Positions 34,559 to 46,254 of a stretch of DNA of 64,000 nucleotides are shown here, in pieces (the stretch's first letter is position 1; every line of letters begins with the position of its first letter). Source of the DNA: Fallopia convolvulus (taxonomy: Eukaryota; Streptophyta; Magnoliopsida; Caryophyllales; Polygonaceae); contig OZ024721.1 in the NCBI GenBank assembly GCA_964016875.1, positions 11,338,109-11,402,108 of the forward strand. Reading direction: 5' to 3'. The notes beneath the pieces were generated by a model that was not told the origin of the DNA, made no database searches, and worked only from the letters and a program-made list of their open reading frames with translations. The position numbers and the translations under genes were made by a program.

Positions 34559-35416
34559 TGTAATATCCCTCATTTAAATAAAGGGTAAAATTTAATTTTA
34601 CATTTTCGTTTAATATAATAAAATATTTCCATAAATTATTTCTCAAGGTTATAATGTTAAGGTTGGTTTATAAGTTTAAGACCGTATTAAAGGTTACCAA
34701 AAATTATTGTCTCGTACCATAAATATTAATTATGAACCATAATAATAGTGGTTTTATGATTATTATAATATGATAAAATGTAACCATGAATAATATGAGT
34801 CTTATTTATTATTTAAAATTATAAGAGAATAATTATAAGTGATAAAACTTATAAAGAAGTATTATAATAATATTTCTAAAATTTATATAAATGCTTTTAA
34901 GCTAAAGTTTTAATTAAAAAAACTATTTAAAGGTCATATGATATTTAATTGAGTTATTAGAAGTCCACAAGTCATGGTGGAAGGGGCATATTTATCACTT
35001 TTATAAAACTCGAGGGGTTGTTTGTGCAATTTTCCGGAAATGGATTGAAGAACTCAAGGGCTGTCTTCAACCTTGAACTTGAATCTTCAATTGACCATAA
35101 CATCTTCGTTTCTCAACGGATTTTTGATCCGAAAGATGTTCCGGAAATCCCATGACATGAGCAAGCAAACCCTCAATCAATTGTTCAAAATATACAACTT
35201 TGGGGGTCGAAATTCTGTTCATTCGTTTTGACCTAAAATGGTTGGGTGGGTTGTTTTTGCTTCAATTCAATCAATTGAAGGTGAGTAAGAAGTTAATAGG
35301 TATTGGATTAGTCGTGGATGGATAAGAGGATGATTATTACGCAATTAATTGGATTTATTCCGCCATTAATCTTGAGAAATTGAAGGGATTGGATAAGAAC
35401 AGGTCATAAAAACACC
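34559..35416 (+). repeat. LTR-like Ty3/gypsy sequence (start only), invaded by CACTA
   Basis: Begins TGTAATATCCCTCATTTAA, similar to the beginning of the other gypsy LTRs here, and contains a GAAGGTGAGTAAG donor-like site (35276-35290). It runs up to the CACTA TSD. The continuation beyond 43170 (to perhaps 44.7 kb) should hold the LTR end, but no convincing ...GTTACA end was found there. Confidence 0.4.
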
Positions 35417-35439
35417 CACTACTACAATTAAAGCCTATT

Positions 35440-35640
35440 GGAGCGGTTTGTAGCAGCGGCCAAGCTTATTTAGTGGTTTCGGCAACGGTCAAGGGTACTG
35501 CAGCAGGTTATGGAAGCGGTTTATTCTATAAGTGTGGTTCAAGCGGCGGTTTTGCTATTACTTGGCTGCTATAGCGGTTATTTTGATATATGACAGCGGT
35601 TCAAATATATGCAAAATATATATTGAAGCGGTTTTTATCT
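35440..35640 (+). repeat. Left subterminal AGCGGTT repeats of the CACTA element
   Basis: Multiple (A/G)GCGGTT(T/C) and close variants at 10-40 bp spacing, presumably transposase-binding sites. The same motif is inverted (AACCGC) at 42780-43150. Confidence 0.75.
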
Positions 35641-35769
35641 TCCTTACGCCAAATCTTTCTTTTTTCAATCTGAGGGCGGCGCGGGTGCCAAATTTAATTG
35701 CCCGTGATTCTTTTCAATATCCCCGCTTTTAACAATTAAAAACACCAAGAGAAAAGTTAGGGTTGGTAG

Positions 35770-35985
35770 GGGAGATGTTACATAATCGAAATACGAAGGA
35801 AGCAACTAGGGATTCTCCTCGGCGGCGAAATCTCGTCCTTCTACGGATCTAGCATCCATGGATGATGAGCTCCTGCCTCGCCTTCGAGCCATGCGACGAG
35901 TTCTGTAGCTCGGTTCTAAATGTCGACCTCGGACTTTACTCGTTGTTTGGATCCAACTTCGCCCTCTCCAATTACAATGGATGCT
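35770..35985 (+). other. Short GC-richer gene-like stretch in the CACTA element
   Basis: ATG at 35859 opens only a 16-codon frame. The sequence continues after the solo LTR at 37344-37456; with the LTR insertion ignored there is a small Ser/Thr/Pro-rich frame from the ATG at 35977-35979. No family was recognised; it may be a captured exon or the 5' end of a lost element gene. Confidence 0.3.
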
Positions 35986-37338
35986 TGATAGCTTGCATAT
36001 AGGAGTAGTTTAGATGCATGTTTTATATATGTTTTAGCTAGTTTTAGGTTGGTTTTTATCTAGTTTTTAGGTTTTTGGTTTGTCGGGTAGTTTGCGCTTG
36101 TTTGCTTGGTTTTTGCAGGTTTTTAGGTTTATGAGCAACAGTGGGGCAAGGTTTGATTGGTCAAGGCGGTGGTGGACGAGTTGAAGAAGCTAGGAGATGG
36201 TACAATGAAGCTTGGAGAAGTGCAAATGAAGAGCAAGAAAGAAGACTGAAAGCGCTGGATGCAATGGAGTAGCCAAACCGAGCAATCGTGACTGAAGGAA
36301 AAAGCGCGGGATGACAATTGCGCGGCCGCACATGGGAAGGACAACCCGCGCAATCCAGACTTTCACGCGAACATGGGCCGACGACTTTTGGGCTTAGGTT
36401 ATATCATCCGAGTGTATGCTTGAAGATATACTTTTTGAGGGTTATTTGGAAGACATATATAAACCTATGTCAGTTTATCTTTATGATAACTTTTATCAGA
36501 CTTTTGGAGGCTAGGTTTTTCTCTCAAGTGAGCAATTTTGAAACTCTTGTAAGTTTGTTTTCAATTTAATTATGTATTGCTAAATTCTTTTGTGTTTGGC
36601 TAGTTATTGAAGTCTTAATTTGTACATAGTTGTGAGGTTTGATTGATTCCCAACAAACTTGAATAGAGTTTATTCCCAATGCTTAATTGAATCTAAACTA
36701 GGGTTTTGTTAGATTGATCACCTAATTGAATTTCTGGTTATAACTGAATCTGATTAATTACCGGTCGGAGTTAATTTGATCAAGAGTATACTTTAATCAA
36801 GTTAGTATCGGTTGGACTATTTGATTAAAGAAGGGAATAAATTCACAAGTCACTTAGATGTCTAGTTGCTCTAAGTGTTTGTTTCTATTGATAACTTGAA
36901 TCGTTATGCTGTTGTCTAATTGAATCTAAAAGGTCTTTTAGGTTGTTAGATAATTAAGGTTGTTAGACTGGTAGTTCTATCAACTAAATCTGATGTTCGG
37001 GTCATAATCCTTAGTAGGGTCATAATCCACAATAGATTATTCATGTGAGAAGAGAATCAAGAGAATCAATGATCAACAAAGCAATGTCATGATGGATTTG
37101 ACTAGTTGAACACGCCTGTCTCTTATATATTTAAATCATATTTTCATTCATACTTACTTTTATTCTTGCATAGTAGTTTAGATAATTATTCTAAAAACCC
37201 CTCTATTTTGGTTACTTGGCATACAAGTAATAACACAAATACACAAGTCCTTGTGGGATCGACCCTTACTTACCGCTCTACTGAGTTTGGTAAAGTTAAG
37301 TATTTTGATAGGTAAAACGACTAAAAAGTACCTCATCA
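35986..37338 (+). repeat. Solo LTR, Athila-like, 1,353 bp
   Basis: Starts TGATAGCTTGC and ends AAAAAGTACCTCATCA, with TSD ATGCT on both sides (35981-35985, 37339-37343). The closing block (TTGTGGGATCGACCCTTACT, 37251-37270, then TTTTGATAGGTAAAACGACT) is typical of Athila/Tat-type LTR ends. No internal sequence is present. Confidence 0.9.
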
Positions 37339-37459
37339 ATGCTGGTGCAACTCTCCGCTCCAACACTTCAACCTCGCCGAGTCCGCCATCCTCCAATACC
37401 GTGTCGGAATCGTCCTCATCTCCTTCCGAAGGCACATCAAATTCACCATTTCCTTGATT

Positions 37460-38775
37460 CATTTCACATCCATTTATAGCATTTTTGGTTTGATTTGAGT
37501 TCAGTGGATGTTTTTTTTATTTCTTCCACCACTGGAAAGCTTAGGGTCTTTGACTTTGGGTTTAAACTAGAATTAAATACTTAGATATTTTTAAAGAGGA
37601 AGACACTTCTTTAAGGAATAAATTGGTAGCTTTGTACAATCATGTAACCTAAATTATTATGTGATTCCAGTTGTTGGATTGCTTACTAGGACATAGTGAG
37701 GTTCTATTCTAGAGGCCTTCAATAAAAGCCCTTGATTCAATTCATTGCCATTAGTCAATTATGTGTGCATTTATAGCCCTTGATTTAATTCGGTTCTAGA
37801 GCTCCCATTTTCTCAGAACTATGCTCTCTAGGTGAAGTATTTGTGTTTGTTTAATGTACATGGTAATGAAATTTGTAGGGCAAGAACTAGAGATTAAATT
37901 TGCTGAACAAAGAATGTGCAATTGATCATTGTTAAGACTTTGTAACTTGGAAGTTTTGAATATTATTCTCTCTAGGTTTGTGTATATCTATTTGTCTAGA
38001 CTGACAAGTAAGAAAAAAGGAAATTAGACTCATTTGATCCATAGTGCTTTCTTCCATGGTTGTTTTTGCTTAAACTACGAAGCTAATGCAACTTGTTTGT
38101 ATTGAAGCAATAAATTGTTATCAAATGATGACATCTCATTAGCGTCAGTCATTTTTGTTAATTAGTGGATTGTTGTTGCCTAAACACTAATCTCTTTCTT
38201 TGGGGCTTCCCTTTACTTGATTCCAAAGGCCATATTCTTGTTATGGATTCTCTTTTCTTATCTGTTTTGCATTTGCTTTATGTTGTTGTTTCTTTTGGAC
38301 TTGTAACATCTCTTATTTCTCCATTCTTTGGTCCTACAAAGAATAAGCCAATTGATTGAGGAATGGACCCCTTTAATTTGCCTATTATCATTTTTGACTT
38401 TTGATCCACCGGAGCTTCGCATATTGATCAGCATCATCCCAGAATCTCCTTTACCAGTTATGGAACACGATTAAAGCCATGAAACGAGCTCCAAGTACAA
38501 CAGCTAGTTAAAGTTTAAAGCTATTTCTTTCACTACGTGCTTGCTTTAGTAACTCAACTTTTTACTTGTTCTGTCACCAGTCACCACATTGAAACTCATA
38601 TGTCATTATTGCCATGAAATCTAGTCAAAAAATCGTGTCTTCTGTACTTGACTACTTGGATCATTTTCTCATCTTTAAATTATACCTTCTTTTTTTTATA
38701 GATTGGTCATCTATATATAAATCTTGTAGACCAGCTGAATGTAAGGCACTGAGATGACAACAAAATTAGACATTT
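37460..38775 (+). other. AT-rich intron-like cargo
   Basis: T-rich sequence resembling introns and UTRs, with no ORF over 64 codons having recognisable content. No domain found. Confidence 0.4.
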
Positions 38776-38777
38776 AA

Positions 38778-40250
38778 TGATACGAAAGAGTTTGGGATTA
38801 GAAGAAGAAGGGATTGAATTGATTGTGAAGAAGAGATTGAAGATAGATAGAAGAAGAAATAGACGATAGAAAGAAGCGTAGAATGAGAAGGAGGTGATTA
38901 GAAAGGATTAGGTTTTGGGATAATTAATTCATTCTCCATTGATTGCCTGATTTCTGAATACAAAAGGAGTATATATAATAAGCCCTATCACTAAACCCTA
39001 ATTCTAATCCTAATCCTAACGGTTCAACATACGCGTCACGGGAAAGAACCGTAAAGAAAACCCGAGAAGAGGTAATTAAACCCAACTAAAAATTACAATT
39101 AATTAACGAAATATAAAAATATATAACATTAACGTATCAATTACTCCCCCGGTGAGAATCGACTCATCCTCGAGGCGGAAATCAAGAGAAGAAGTCGGAA
39201 TCAATGTCTTTCCTCGATCATACGACATAAGATGTTGCACTCCTTGTCGAAGACGAAACTTGTAATGTAAAGCCCGCAATGTGGACACGCTCGAGAAGGA
39301 CACTCTCCATATTGATGTTTGCCAACAATAGTTGCCTCAGTAGTAGGGATGCCAAAGGAACCCAACCCAAAGTTGACCTCGGTAACGTCGGTGTGTTTCA
39401 CATCAAGTGGAGTGTCGGGTACAACTTCGATTGAAGTTTCAGTCTCCAGCCTTTCCAAATTGATGCCAAGAATTTTAGGACTTGAATCTGCAGGCGTCGG
39501 ACGTGGGTACACGGTGGGCGTGAAGACTAGCCAGTCGACGGACACAATGGACGAAACTGCGGGTGAGGGAACGCTTTCCGCGGGCGCGTAAGGGGTTGCC
39601 GCGGGCGCGGAAGGGTATGTCGCGGGTGCGGGACGAGTTGCCGCGGGCGCGGGACAGGTTGCCGCGGGCGCGGTTATGCTGGCCGTGGGCGCGAGTATGC
39701 TGGACGCCGGTGTCGGGAGGCTGGCCGCGGGCGCGGACTGGGGCGCCGCGGCGGCGGGGTATTTCTTGAGAAACTTATCAATCTTCAACTCCAAATTTTG
39801 GAGAAGTTCTCGGATTTCGCGGAGAACCGCGTTATTGCCTGTAACGGCAGACATGGTGATGGTAGAGTTCAGGGATGAAAGCACCAATTGATACGAAAGA
39901 GTTTGGGATTAGAAGAAGAAGGGATTGAATTGATTGTGAAGAAGAGATTGAAGATAGAAAGAAGAAGAAATAGACGATAGAAAGAAGCGTAGAATGAGAA
40001 GGAGAAGATTAGAGAGGATTAGGGTTTTGGGATAATTAATTCATTCTCATTGATTGCCTAATTTCTGAATACAAAAGAAGTATATATAATTAGCCCTACC
40101 ACTAAACCCTAATTCTAATCCTAATCCTAACGGTTCAACAAACGCGTCGCGGGAAAAAACTGTAATGAAAACCCGAGAAGAGGTAATTAAACCCAACTAA
40201 AAATTACAAATAATTAACGAAATATAAAAATATATAACATTAACATATCA
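38778..40250 (-). mobile_element. Compact non-autonomous LTR retrotransposon, 1,473 bp
   Basis: Two 362-bp LTRs (38778-39139, 39889-40250) with ends TGATACG...CGTATCA/CATATCA and a perfect 5-bp TSD TTTAA (38773-38777, 40251-40255). The internal region is only 749 bp. On the minus strand it has a primer-binding-site-like TTGGTGCTTTCATCCCTG next to the right LTR and a CACCGGGGGAGTAAT purine tract next to the left one. It encodes one protein of its own and no pol, so it depends on another element. Confidence 0.93.
39201..39854 (-). CDS. Single ORF of the compact LTR element (217 aa, unknown)
   Basis: Starts at ATG 39854 (MSAVTGNNAVLREIREL) just after the primer site and ends before the polypurine tract. 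Residues 1-30 form a probable coiled coil/amphipathic helix (LREIRELLQNLELKIDKFLK), followed by ~80 residues of Ala/Pro-rich repeats (APAAT type) and a C-terminus with a CPSRACPHCGLY Cys/His cluster. It could be a shortened gag (helix plus nucleic-acid-binding tail), but no classical capsid domain was recognised. It is intact over its length, notable as LTR differences show the element is not brand new. Function unknown. Confidence 0.6.
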   Translation of the reverse strand: MSAVTGNNAVLREIRELLQNLELKIDKFLKKYPAAAAPQSAPAASLPTPASSILAPTASITAPAATCPAPAATRPAPATYPSAPAATPYAPAESVPSPAVSSIVSVDWLVFTPTVYPRPTPADSSPKILGINLERLETETSIEVVPDTPLDVKHTDVTEVNFGLGSFGIPTTEATIVGKHQYGECPSRACPHCGLYITSFVFDKECNILCRMIEERH

Positions 40251-40255
40251 TTTAA

Positions 40256-42740
40256 TCATTAAATTCTGATTCCCCTAGTAATCAATGTTTGTTGACAGAT
40301 CCCAAGAAATCACAAAGTAAGTTGATAATTGATATGATCTAATTAATTTTTATGATTTTGTTTCGTATTTGGTACTCAATATCCTTCTATGGTGACTATA
40401 TTTGACTCTTTTATGATTTAGTTAGTGGTAATGGGTTTTGATCATGTTCTGAGCGATAGAAACAAAAAAAGCTCATGCGCGCGCGCACACACACAAGACC
40501 TAGAACTTTTAGGAAATAATGCTTATGCCAATAAAAAGCTATATTCTGTTTAAAGCTCATGCACACACACACAGTTTGTGTGTCAATTTGTCATTTTTAA
40601 CTTTTTTTTGCTCATTTTCAGGCCATTGTTAGATTGGCACATCTAGAAAATATAACAGAATGTTGAAAGATCAAGGGAAGATGATAGTGTAATCATTGTG
40701 TTTCCACTGCATCATGTGAATTCACAAGCTGTAGATACTATGAATATTAGAATTAGAATATATTGTCTAGTTGGAAACCATAAAATCTTAGTTTAGATGC
40801 TTAGAGCAATTGCATTGGTATGATTAACTTAAAATGTTGGCTGCGTTGTTGCTACTGCATGCTATCAATGGTGTAAGAATTGTGCAGGTTTCTAAAAAGC
40901 AAAAGGCTTGAAATAAGAATTTCAAATGGAGTAAAAATGAGTAGATGTGCACAAGTGAAATGAAGTAATTGAGATATTTGAAAACTTGGATAATCCATCT
41001 GAGCGAGTTAAATGGATTGTCAGCATGAATAATCATTAAAAAAATTAATAATGGAGGTTATTCGATTTGAACATGTTCTGATAGCTAATTATTGTTAATC
41101 CTAGCTTCTTTTTTTGCTTTATTAAATTATTTTCCCTTCTTAGTGTATATTTATTTTTTGAAGTTTTTGCTGCAACTTAGTTAGTATAAGTTTGTCCACT
41201 CTTTGTTTTAGTTTACTTGCTGAATTTTGGCTTTTAGATTATTGTCAAGGCTTTAGTGAAAGGCTTTAGAAATTCTGAATGCTTCATTAAAAGGCTTTAG
41301 TGCTCCTGATCATTATGAAATGTAAATGTTTCATTAAGGCAGAGATTTCTTGTGTTTTTTTTGTTTATTATTGTATAAGTTGGACTCTTAGTTGGTAAGA
41401 ATTTTTTTTTCCATGGCTGACTGAGTTTTTGTTTGACAAGTAGCAGACTTGTGAACTACTTGTTTTGTTGTCAAGTCTTTGCTCATTTTGATTCTACTAT
41501 TCTGCTTGACTTAGCCACTTTGAATCTGACATGATGTATTTTTATTTTACTTCAGTTAAAAATCAATAGAACAAAGAGATGACTAATAGTGACAACAAAT
41601 GAAGATGAATCTAGTTCCCAGCAAAATTACTCAGGTGCGTTTCATAAGAAATTTGCTTTTCATTTCATTTACAACATGCTTATTGCCTCATAGTCTTGAA
41701 ATAGTTTTTCTCTGAAATACATAAACTAAACTGATTTTTTTATAATCTTGAAATAGCTTTAATTGCCAGTCATTGTTCTAGAACGAGTGGGTTGTGATAT
41801 GTTCTTGGTTAGAAAAATGATGTATATATGTCAAATGTTTTGGATCTTAGTGAGCATAATTTAGAAGATTGCTTAACAAAGAATTTATAGCTTGCTTAAT
41901 TTCCTTGGTAAATTAGCTTAAGCACTAAAAATTTTCCCTCTTCCATGCATATACTGTATGGCTACTAACATCTGGCTTGTTGAAGATGCTTGTTGTTGAA
42001 TTCTTAGACAGATTCTTGTTAGTTCTATTTTCTCATTAATTTTGGCATTTTTGATGCTGAAAATTTGACTAATTTAGTTTCTTTATCCCAGTCCTTTTTC
42101 CCCGACCAGAGTGGAGCTGACCAATTTGTAGAGATCATTAAGGTATATCTTTTCTAGCATAATTATCTTGTTTGACCCTGCAAATTCATAAAAAACATAT
42201 AGGTTTTGAATGGATTGAAGTAGCACTAGCCATGTGTTAAGGGAAAAGGAGGAGTGGGGGTTGAATGATTATTTGTAAATTGATTAAATGGTCCTTAAAA
42301 TTATTTTAGGATATTGTATACATACACTATTATTTTAACTGTTGGGTCAAGTATTCTTATATACAATTATAGAACTTAATTATTATTTCGTATACAATTA
42401 TACAGCTATATATACATATATACACCTAGCTTTAGCTTTTTTTTTTAATTTTGCACGTGCTTTTTGGTTAAATGATGATTAGGATAGTCAAGCATATGTT
42501 GTCGGTGCTCGTGATGTTTGTGACTATGACTACTTGAATTTGCATACTTTTGGTAAACACTTGAAAGCAAATTCAGATTGAAACATTCTCTATGTAATTA
42601 ATGATGATTTAATACTATTATATACAATGTCCCATTGTTATTGTGTTTGTGATTTTGTGTAAGTCCAAATTGTATAAATTATTTCATATTAGGGATTTAT
42701 AGAAAGTAAGCCACTATTTATATTAAAATGTTTATAATAT
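40256..42740 (+). other. Intron/exon-like cargo of the CACTA element
   Basis: T-rich intron-like sequence with short exon-like pieces bounded by AG/GT (for example 41585-41632 and 42092-42142). Short CA/CG dinucleotide runs occur at 40478-40495 and 40561-40572. Only the piece at 42092 was recognised. Confidence 0.4.
42092..42142 (+). pseudogene. Captured exon resembling GSK3/SHAGGY-like kinase
   Basis: A 51-bp segment between TTTATCCCAG and GTATATC encodes SFFPDQSGADQFVEIIK. Plant GSK3/SHAGGY kinases have, in the C-lobe, a segment of the same length with the pattern L-F-P-x-x-S-G-x-D-Q-L-V-E-I-I-K, by memory also bounded by introns. That region lies between helices F and G of the kinase. Eleven of 17 positions fit. 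No neighbouring kinase exons were found nearby, so it would be a transduplicated fragment; a chance match remains possible. Confidence 0.45.
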
Positions 42741-42779
42741 GCCCTTGCAAAAGCCTAGAAAAACCAAAGTAAAGCAACT

Positions 42780-43150
42780 TCTAAATAAACCGCTACTATT
42801 GACCACAAAAACCACTATAATTGTCCATTCAAGCCGCTGCAGTTGCTCATTACAATCGCTGCAATTGTGTAAAAAACCGCTGCCATCATCTAGAAACCGC
42901 AGCAATTACTCAATAAAACAAACACAATAGGTAGAAAAAAAAACCGCCTCCTTAGATTCAATAACAGCAACTGTTTTAGTCTATGGCAACGGTTTCGATT
43001 GTCAATAGGTAACCGCTACCTTAACTCTAAAAAACCGCCACCATAGATCTATAGCAGCGCGCGCGGAAGTAGCAGCCGGAAAACCGCCACTTTAAGTCTT
43101 TAGTAACGGTTTTGGACCTTTTGGCAGTGGTTTTTGACCGCCACTAAAAG
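42780..43150 (-). repeat. Right subterminal AACCGCT repeats of the CACTA element
   Basis: At least ten AACCGC(T/C) or AAGCCGCTGC variants, inverted relative to the left subterminal block. Confidence 0.8.
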
Positions 43151-43170
43151 CCTTAATTGTAGTAGTGACC

Positions 43171-45515
43171 ATTGTTGTGGAGGTTACCTTTGGGCAGATT
43201 CTGGATGCATTTGAGATCGATTTGAGCCCTATAAAAACCCAAATTCTATTTTTAATTGTCGTCTACACCTTTCCTTCATAAATCATCTTGTAAAAACACC
43301 GTTTGAAATCCCAAAATTTCGATTGAAACTGGGGTGGTTAGGTTCGAAACAAAAGAGAGTAAGGCTCGGTTTTTGGGTTCTTTTTCCTTCCAAACTCAAC
43401 GAAAATTAAATCTGAAACCATATCCATATTCTAAAAAAAATTACTTACAAAAAACTATATTTACACTTCCAAATTTATCCTCTAATGTGTTCAAAAGCTC
43501 GATCGAATACTCAGGTCGTGCCTAGATAATTTGCAAGATGTACCCTTAGTAAATCGTGAATATATCATTCGTTTCTCAACAACTTTACGATCCGTTTAAA
43601 TCATTGTAAACTAGACTTCGAGGTGGTTCTAGGGATACCAACCATCCCCCAATCCATTTCCGGACCATCGAGAATGAGTCCGCTGAATTCACCTTTGTGT
43701 TTTAGCCTGCTGCTGTGTGTGAGGGGTAAGACATGGACGCGGCCTGTGGGCCAGACCCGGCCCGTCCTACCCTCCTTGATCTTTTTGGTAATTTATGGTC
43801 ATCATCATCATTGACCCAGTTTAGCTCCGCTACAGCGGAATCTGGGGGGTCAAGATGGGGATATCCCTGCCCAAGGGAAGGGGGTACGCCCGAAAAGACC
43901 CAAGAAAAACTGAAATTCAGCTATGTGACAATGATAACTGAATTTAGTTGGAATGCACCAAATTGATATAGGGACTAAATCCATCTCAAAGGCACTGTAT
44001 AAAAGCCAATGAGCATGTATATTCAGTTAATTTTTATAGTGGTTCAAGTGTTTTGTAAAGGGTTAAAAATATTAACCTTTGCACTAAAAATAATTTGTAG
44101 AATCTTTTTATAACCATATTCTTCGTTATATTAAAAAAAAGAATATTATGAATATAACATGTAAAGTTTATATGAAATATAAAATTAGTCATGTTTCGTC
44201 GTTCCTAAATCAACATCGTTGGGTTACAAAATAAATTGGTTGTAATTTATTTTGTGGTTGATTGAAACAGGAACAAATCCAAGTTTGTAGTTTTCGAGTT
44301 TGCGTTTTGCCATCAAGTCATCGTCATTCCTAAGGCAAGTGAACCCGGTCCCTTTTCCGCATTCATTTTAAAAGCAAGATTTCTATCATGACGTTTTAAT
44401 ATATGTTGGGAACTTCTGTGTGAATAAAATGGAACATAGGATTGTATTAAATTCCTAGATTTAATGACTGTTATTCCTAGTTATATTTTAGGATGCATTA
44501 GTTATGGATGTAGGCCTTGTTGCTCTGTGCTGTTGTGTGTATATTTATTTAAGTTCCATTGTAAGGAGCTGAACGTAAAGTCTTATGACTTATATCCTAT
44601 AATAACTAATTCTCACTAGGACGTTTTTTTAAACCCTAGCTAAGGTCATGACACATATCCCTCAACCGTTGAAGGATGTTCGCAATTTTTAAGTGTCATG
44701 CCACGTAGGTGCCTGTATATCTTAAAGTAATCCGAGACTTTGTCTCTCGTAATCAAAGTACCTAATAATCCAAGTGGAACTATTCTTAAGCGTTTAAAAG
44801 TAACTCAGATAAGTGTACTCATACACAAAGTAATATGGATAGGATGGTCGGTACAAAATGGGAAACCGTCCTCGCTCTCGGGTTCCGTTGTCATCTTGTT
44901 CCAATCTAAATTCGCACAACACGTATGTGTGTAACGATGTTCCCAACATATCTGCATTAAAGTGTGAGGCGTCACCTTTGTGATGGTCTTTTCTTTTATC
45001 TTTCGAAAGTTCATAACGTTTTCCGTGGAAGGATGTAACTATTGGGTTTCGACCGACTTTAATTCGGTATACGATGCTTGTACATACACTCTTTTCCTAA
45101 ACAGGAACCACCTTAGAAAACCCACTTGCCGAGTCTGTCACAGGACTAACCCGACCGTTTATTTTCCTTGCATGGTCGGCTGGTGTCAACCGTATTTCTC
45201 GTCGCGGCACATCAGGCGATCTCTCCGTTCAGGTTGTGAGAAATATGCTGAAGATGGGACGGGCTGCAGTTGGATATTTCTGTCAAAAGTTACAAGGTCA
45301 ACTATATTTTTGAGTTTAAGATAAATGTGTCTAGGGTTTTATTTACTAGCAAGAAAATGTATATGTGCAAGAGTTATCATCTTGATGTAATTTCAAATAC
45401 AAAATTTTATGAAATTTCCGCTGTAATATTGTGTTTTGGACAAAAATTTGATAACCAAACTCTTGCCCTAGATTGGGGCACGATCGAATTGAAAGTCAAG
45501 GAATCACTAGAGAAA
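43171..45515. other. Unassigned region between two CACTA elements
   Basis: Probably the continuation of the LTR-like sequence that starts at 34559: a CCCTATAAAAACCC TATA-like box is at 43228-43241, and a CATTCGTTTCTCAAC block at 43567-43581 resembles 35106-35120. Beyond ~44,400 nothing is recognised; the ORF 44980-45324 is Cys-rich but shows no known domain. Confidence 0.35.
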
Positions 45516-45539
45516 TAACACTACAAGATTCTGGAGATT

Positions 45540-45710
45540 TAGCGACCATATTTGGCGACCAAGTTGGTCGCTAAATCGATTTAGCGACCAGATTGTGGTC
45601 GCCAAAAATGGTCGCTAAAAGGTCGGACGCTAATGTCTCAGCGACCACGTGGTCGCTAATGGTAGCGACCACAACGAGCACATGGTCGCTATTTCTAGCG
45701 ACCATCGGAA
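45540..45710. repeat. Left-end subterminal repeats of the large CACTA element
   Basis: About ten copies of TGGTCGCTA or its complement TAGCGACCA within 170 bp, some joined as palindromes (GCGACCACGTGGTCGC near 45641). Confidence 0.88.
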
Positions 45711-45789
45711 TGACAAATGAGGTGTGTCCGTGCGGGTCGCATCGGAATCGTGCTCCTCCTCGTCCGGAAGAGGAGCTCGTGCACGACGT

Positions 45790-45928
45790 CGTCCTCCTCC
45801 TGACATACTAAAACAACAAAACAACAACCCTAACAACAACTTAAACAACAACAACACCATGAACAACAACAAAAAAACTCAATTTAAACAACTTCATTAA
45901 TTCCAAATTCATCAAACTCTATCCAAAC

Positions 45929-45995
<67 letters not shown>

Positions 45996-46170
45996 CCCAA
46001 ACAAGATTCAAATTATATCCAAATTCATTCATTCAATTTCAATTTCTATCCAAAATTCACTCAATTTCATTCAAACAAAACCCTAATTCATTCAATTTCT
46101 ATCCAAATTCAATCACATTTTGTCCAAATTCATCAAAATCTATCCAATTTCAATCCTAAACTACAAATTC
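45790..46170 (+). repeat. (AAC)n microsatellite and CAATTT/CAAATTC-rich stretch
   Basis: An uninterrupted AAC run of about 22 units at 45928-45995, flanked by shorter AAC runs and by ATTCAATTTCTATCCAAATTC-like repeats. Confidence 0.9.
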
Positions 46171-46254
46171 AATCTCAAATCCTTTAACGGAAATACTAAA
46201 TAAACCGAGAGCGGAGAAAATACCCGGAAAAAGAGGCGGAAATCAACCGAGGCG

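Larger units (their letters stand above)
35417..43167 (+). mobile_element. Non-autonomous CACTA (CMC) element, 7,751 bp
   Basis: The left end CACTACTACAATTAAAGCC and the right end ...CTTAATTGTAGTAGTG are inverted repeats, flanked by the 3-bp TSD ACC (35414-35416, 43168-43170). AGCGGTT repeats occupy 35440-35630 and their inverse AACCGCT occupies 42780-43150. No transposase domain was found inside. Cargo includes a solo LTR, a compact LTR retrotransposon and gene-like exon/intron fragments. Orientation is arbitrary. Confidence 0.92.

Noticed and set aside
44701..44705. CCACG as right-hand TSD for the LTR starting at 34559
   Set aside because: The five bases agree with 34554-34558 and the implied length (~2.4 kb) fits, but the preceding sequence ends in GTCATG and not in ...TTACA, and a 5-bp match is expected by chance.
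44980..45324. Cys-rich 114-codon ORF
   Set aside because: No recognisable domain and no gene context; cannot be distinguished from chance.
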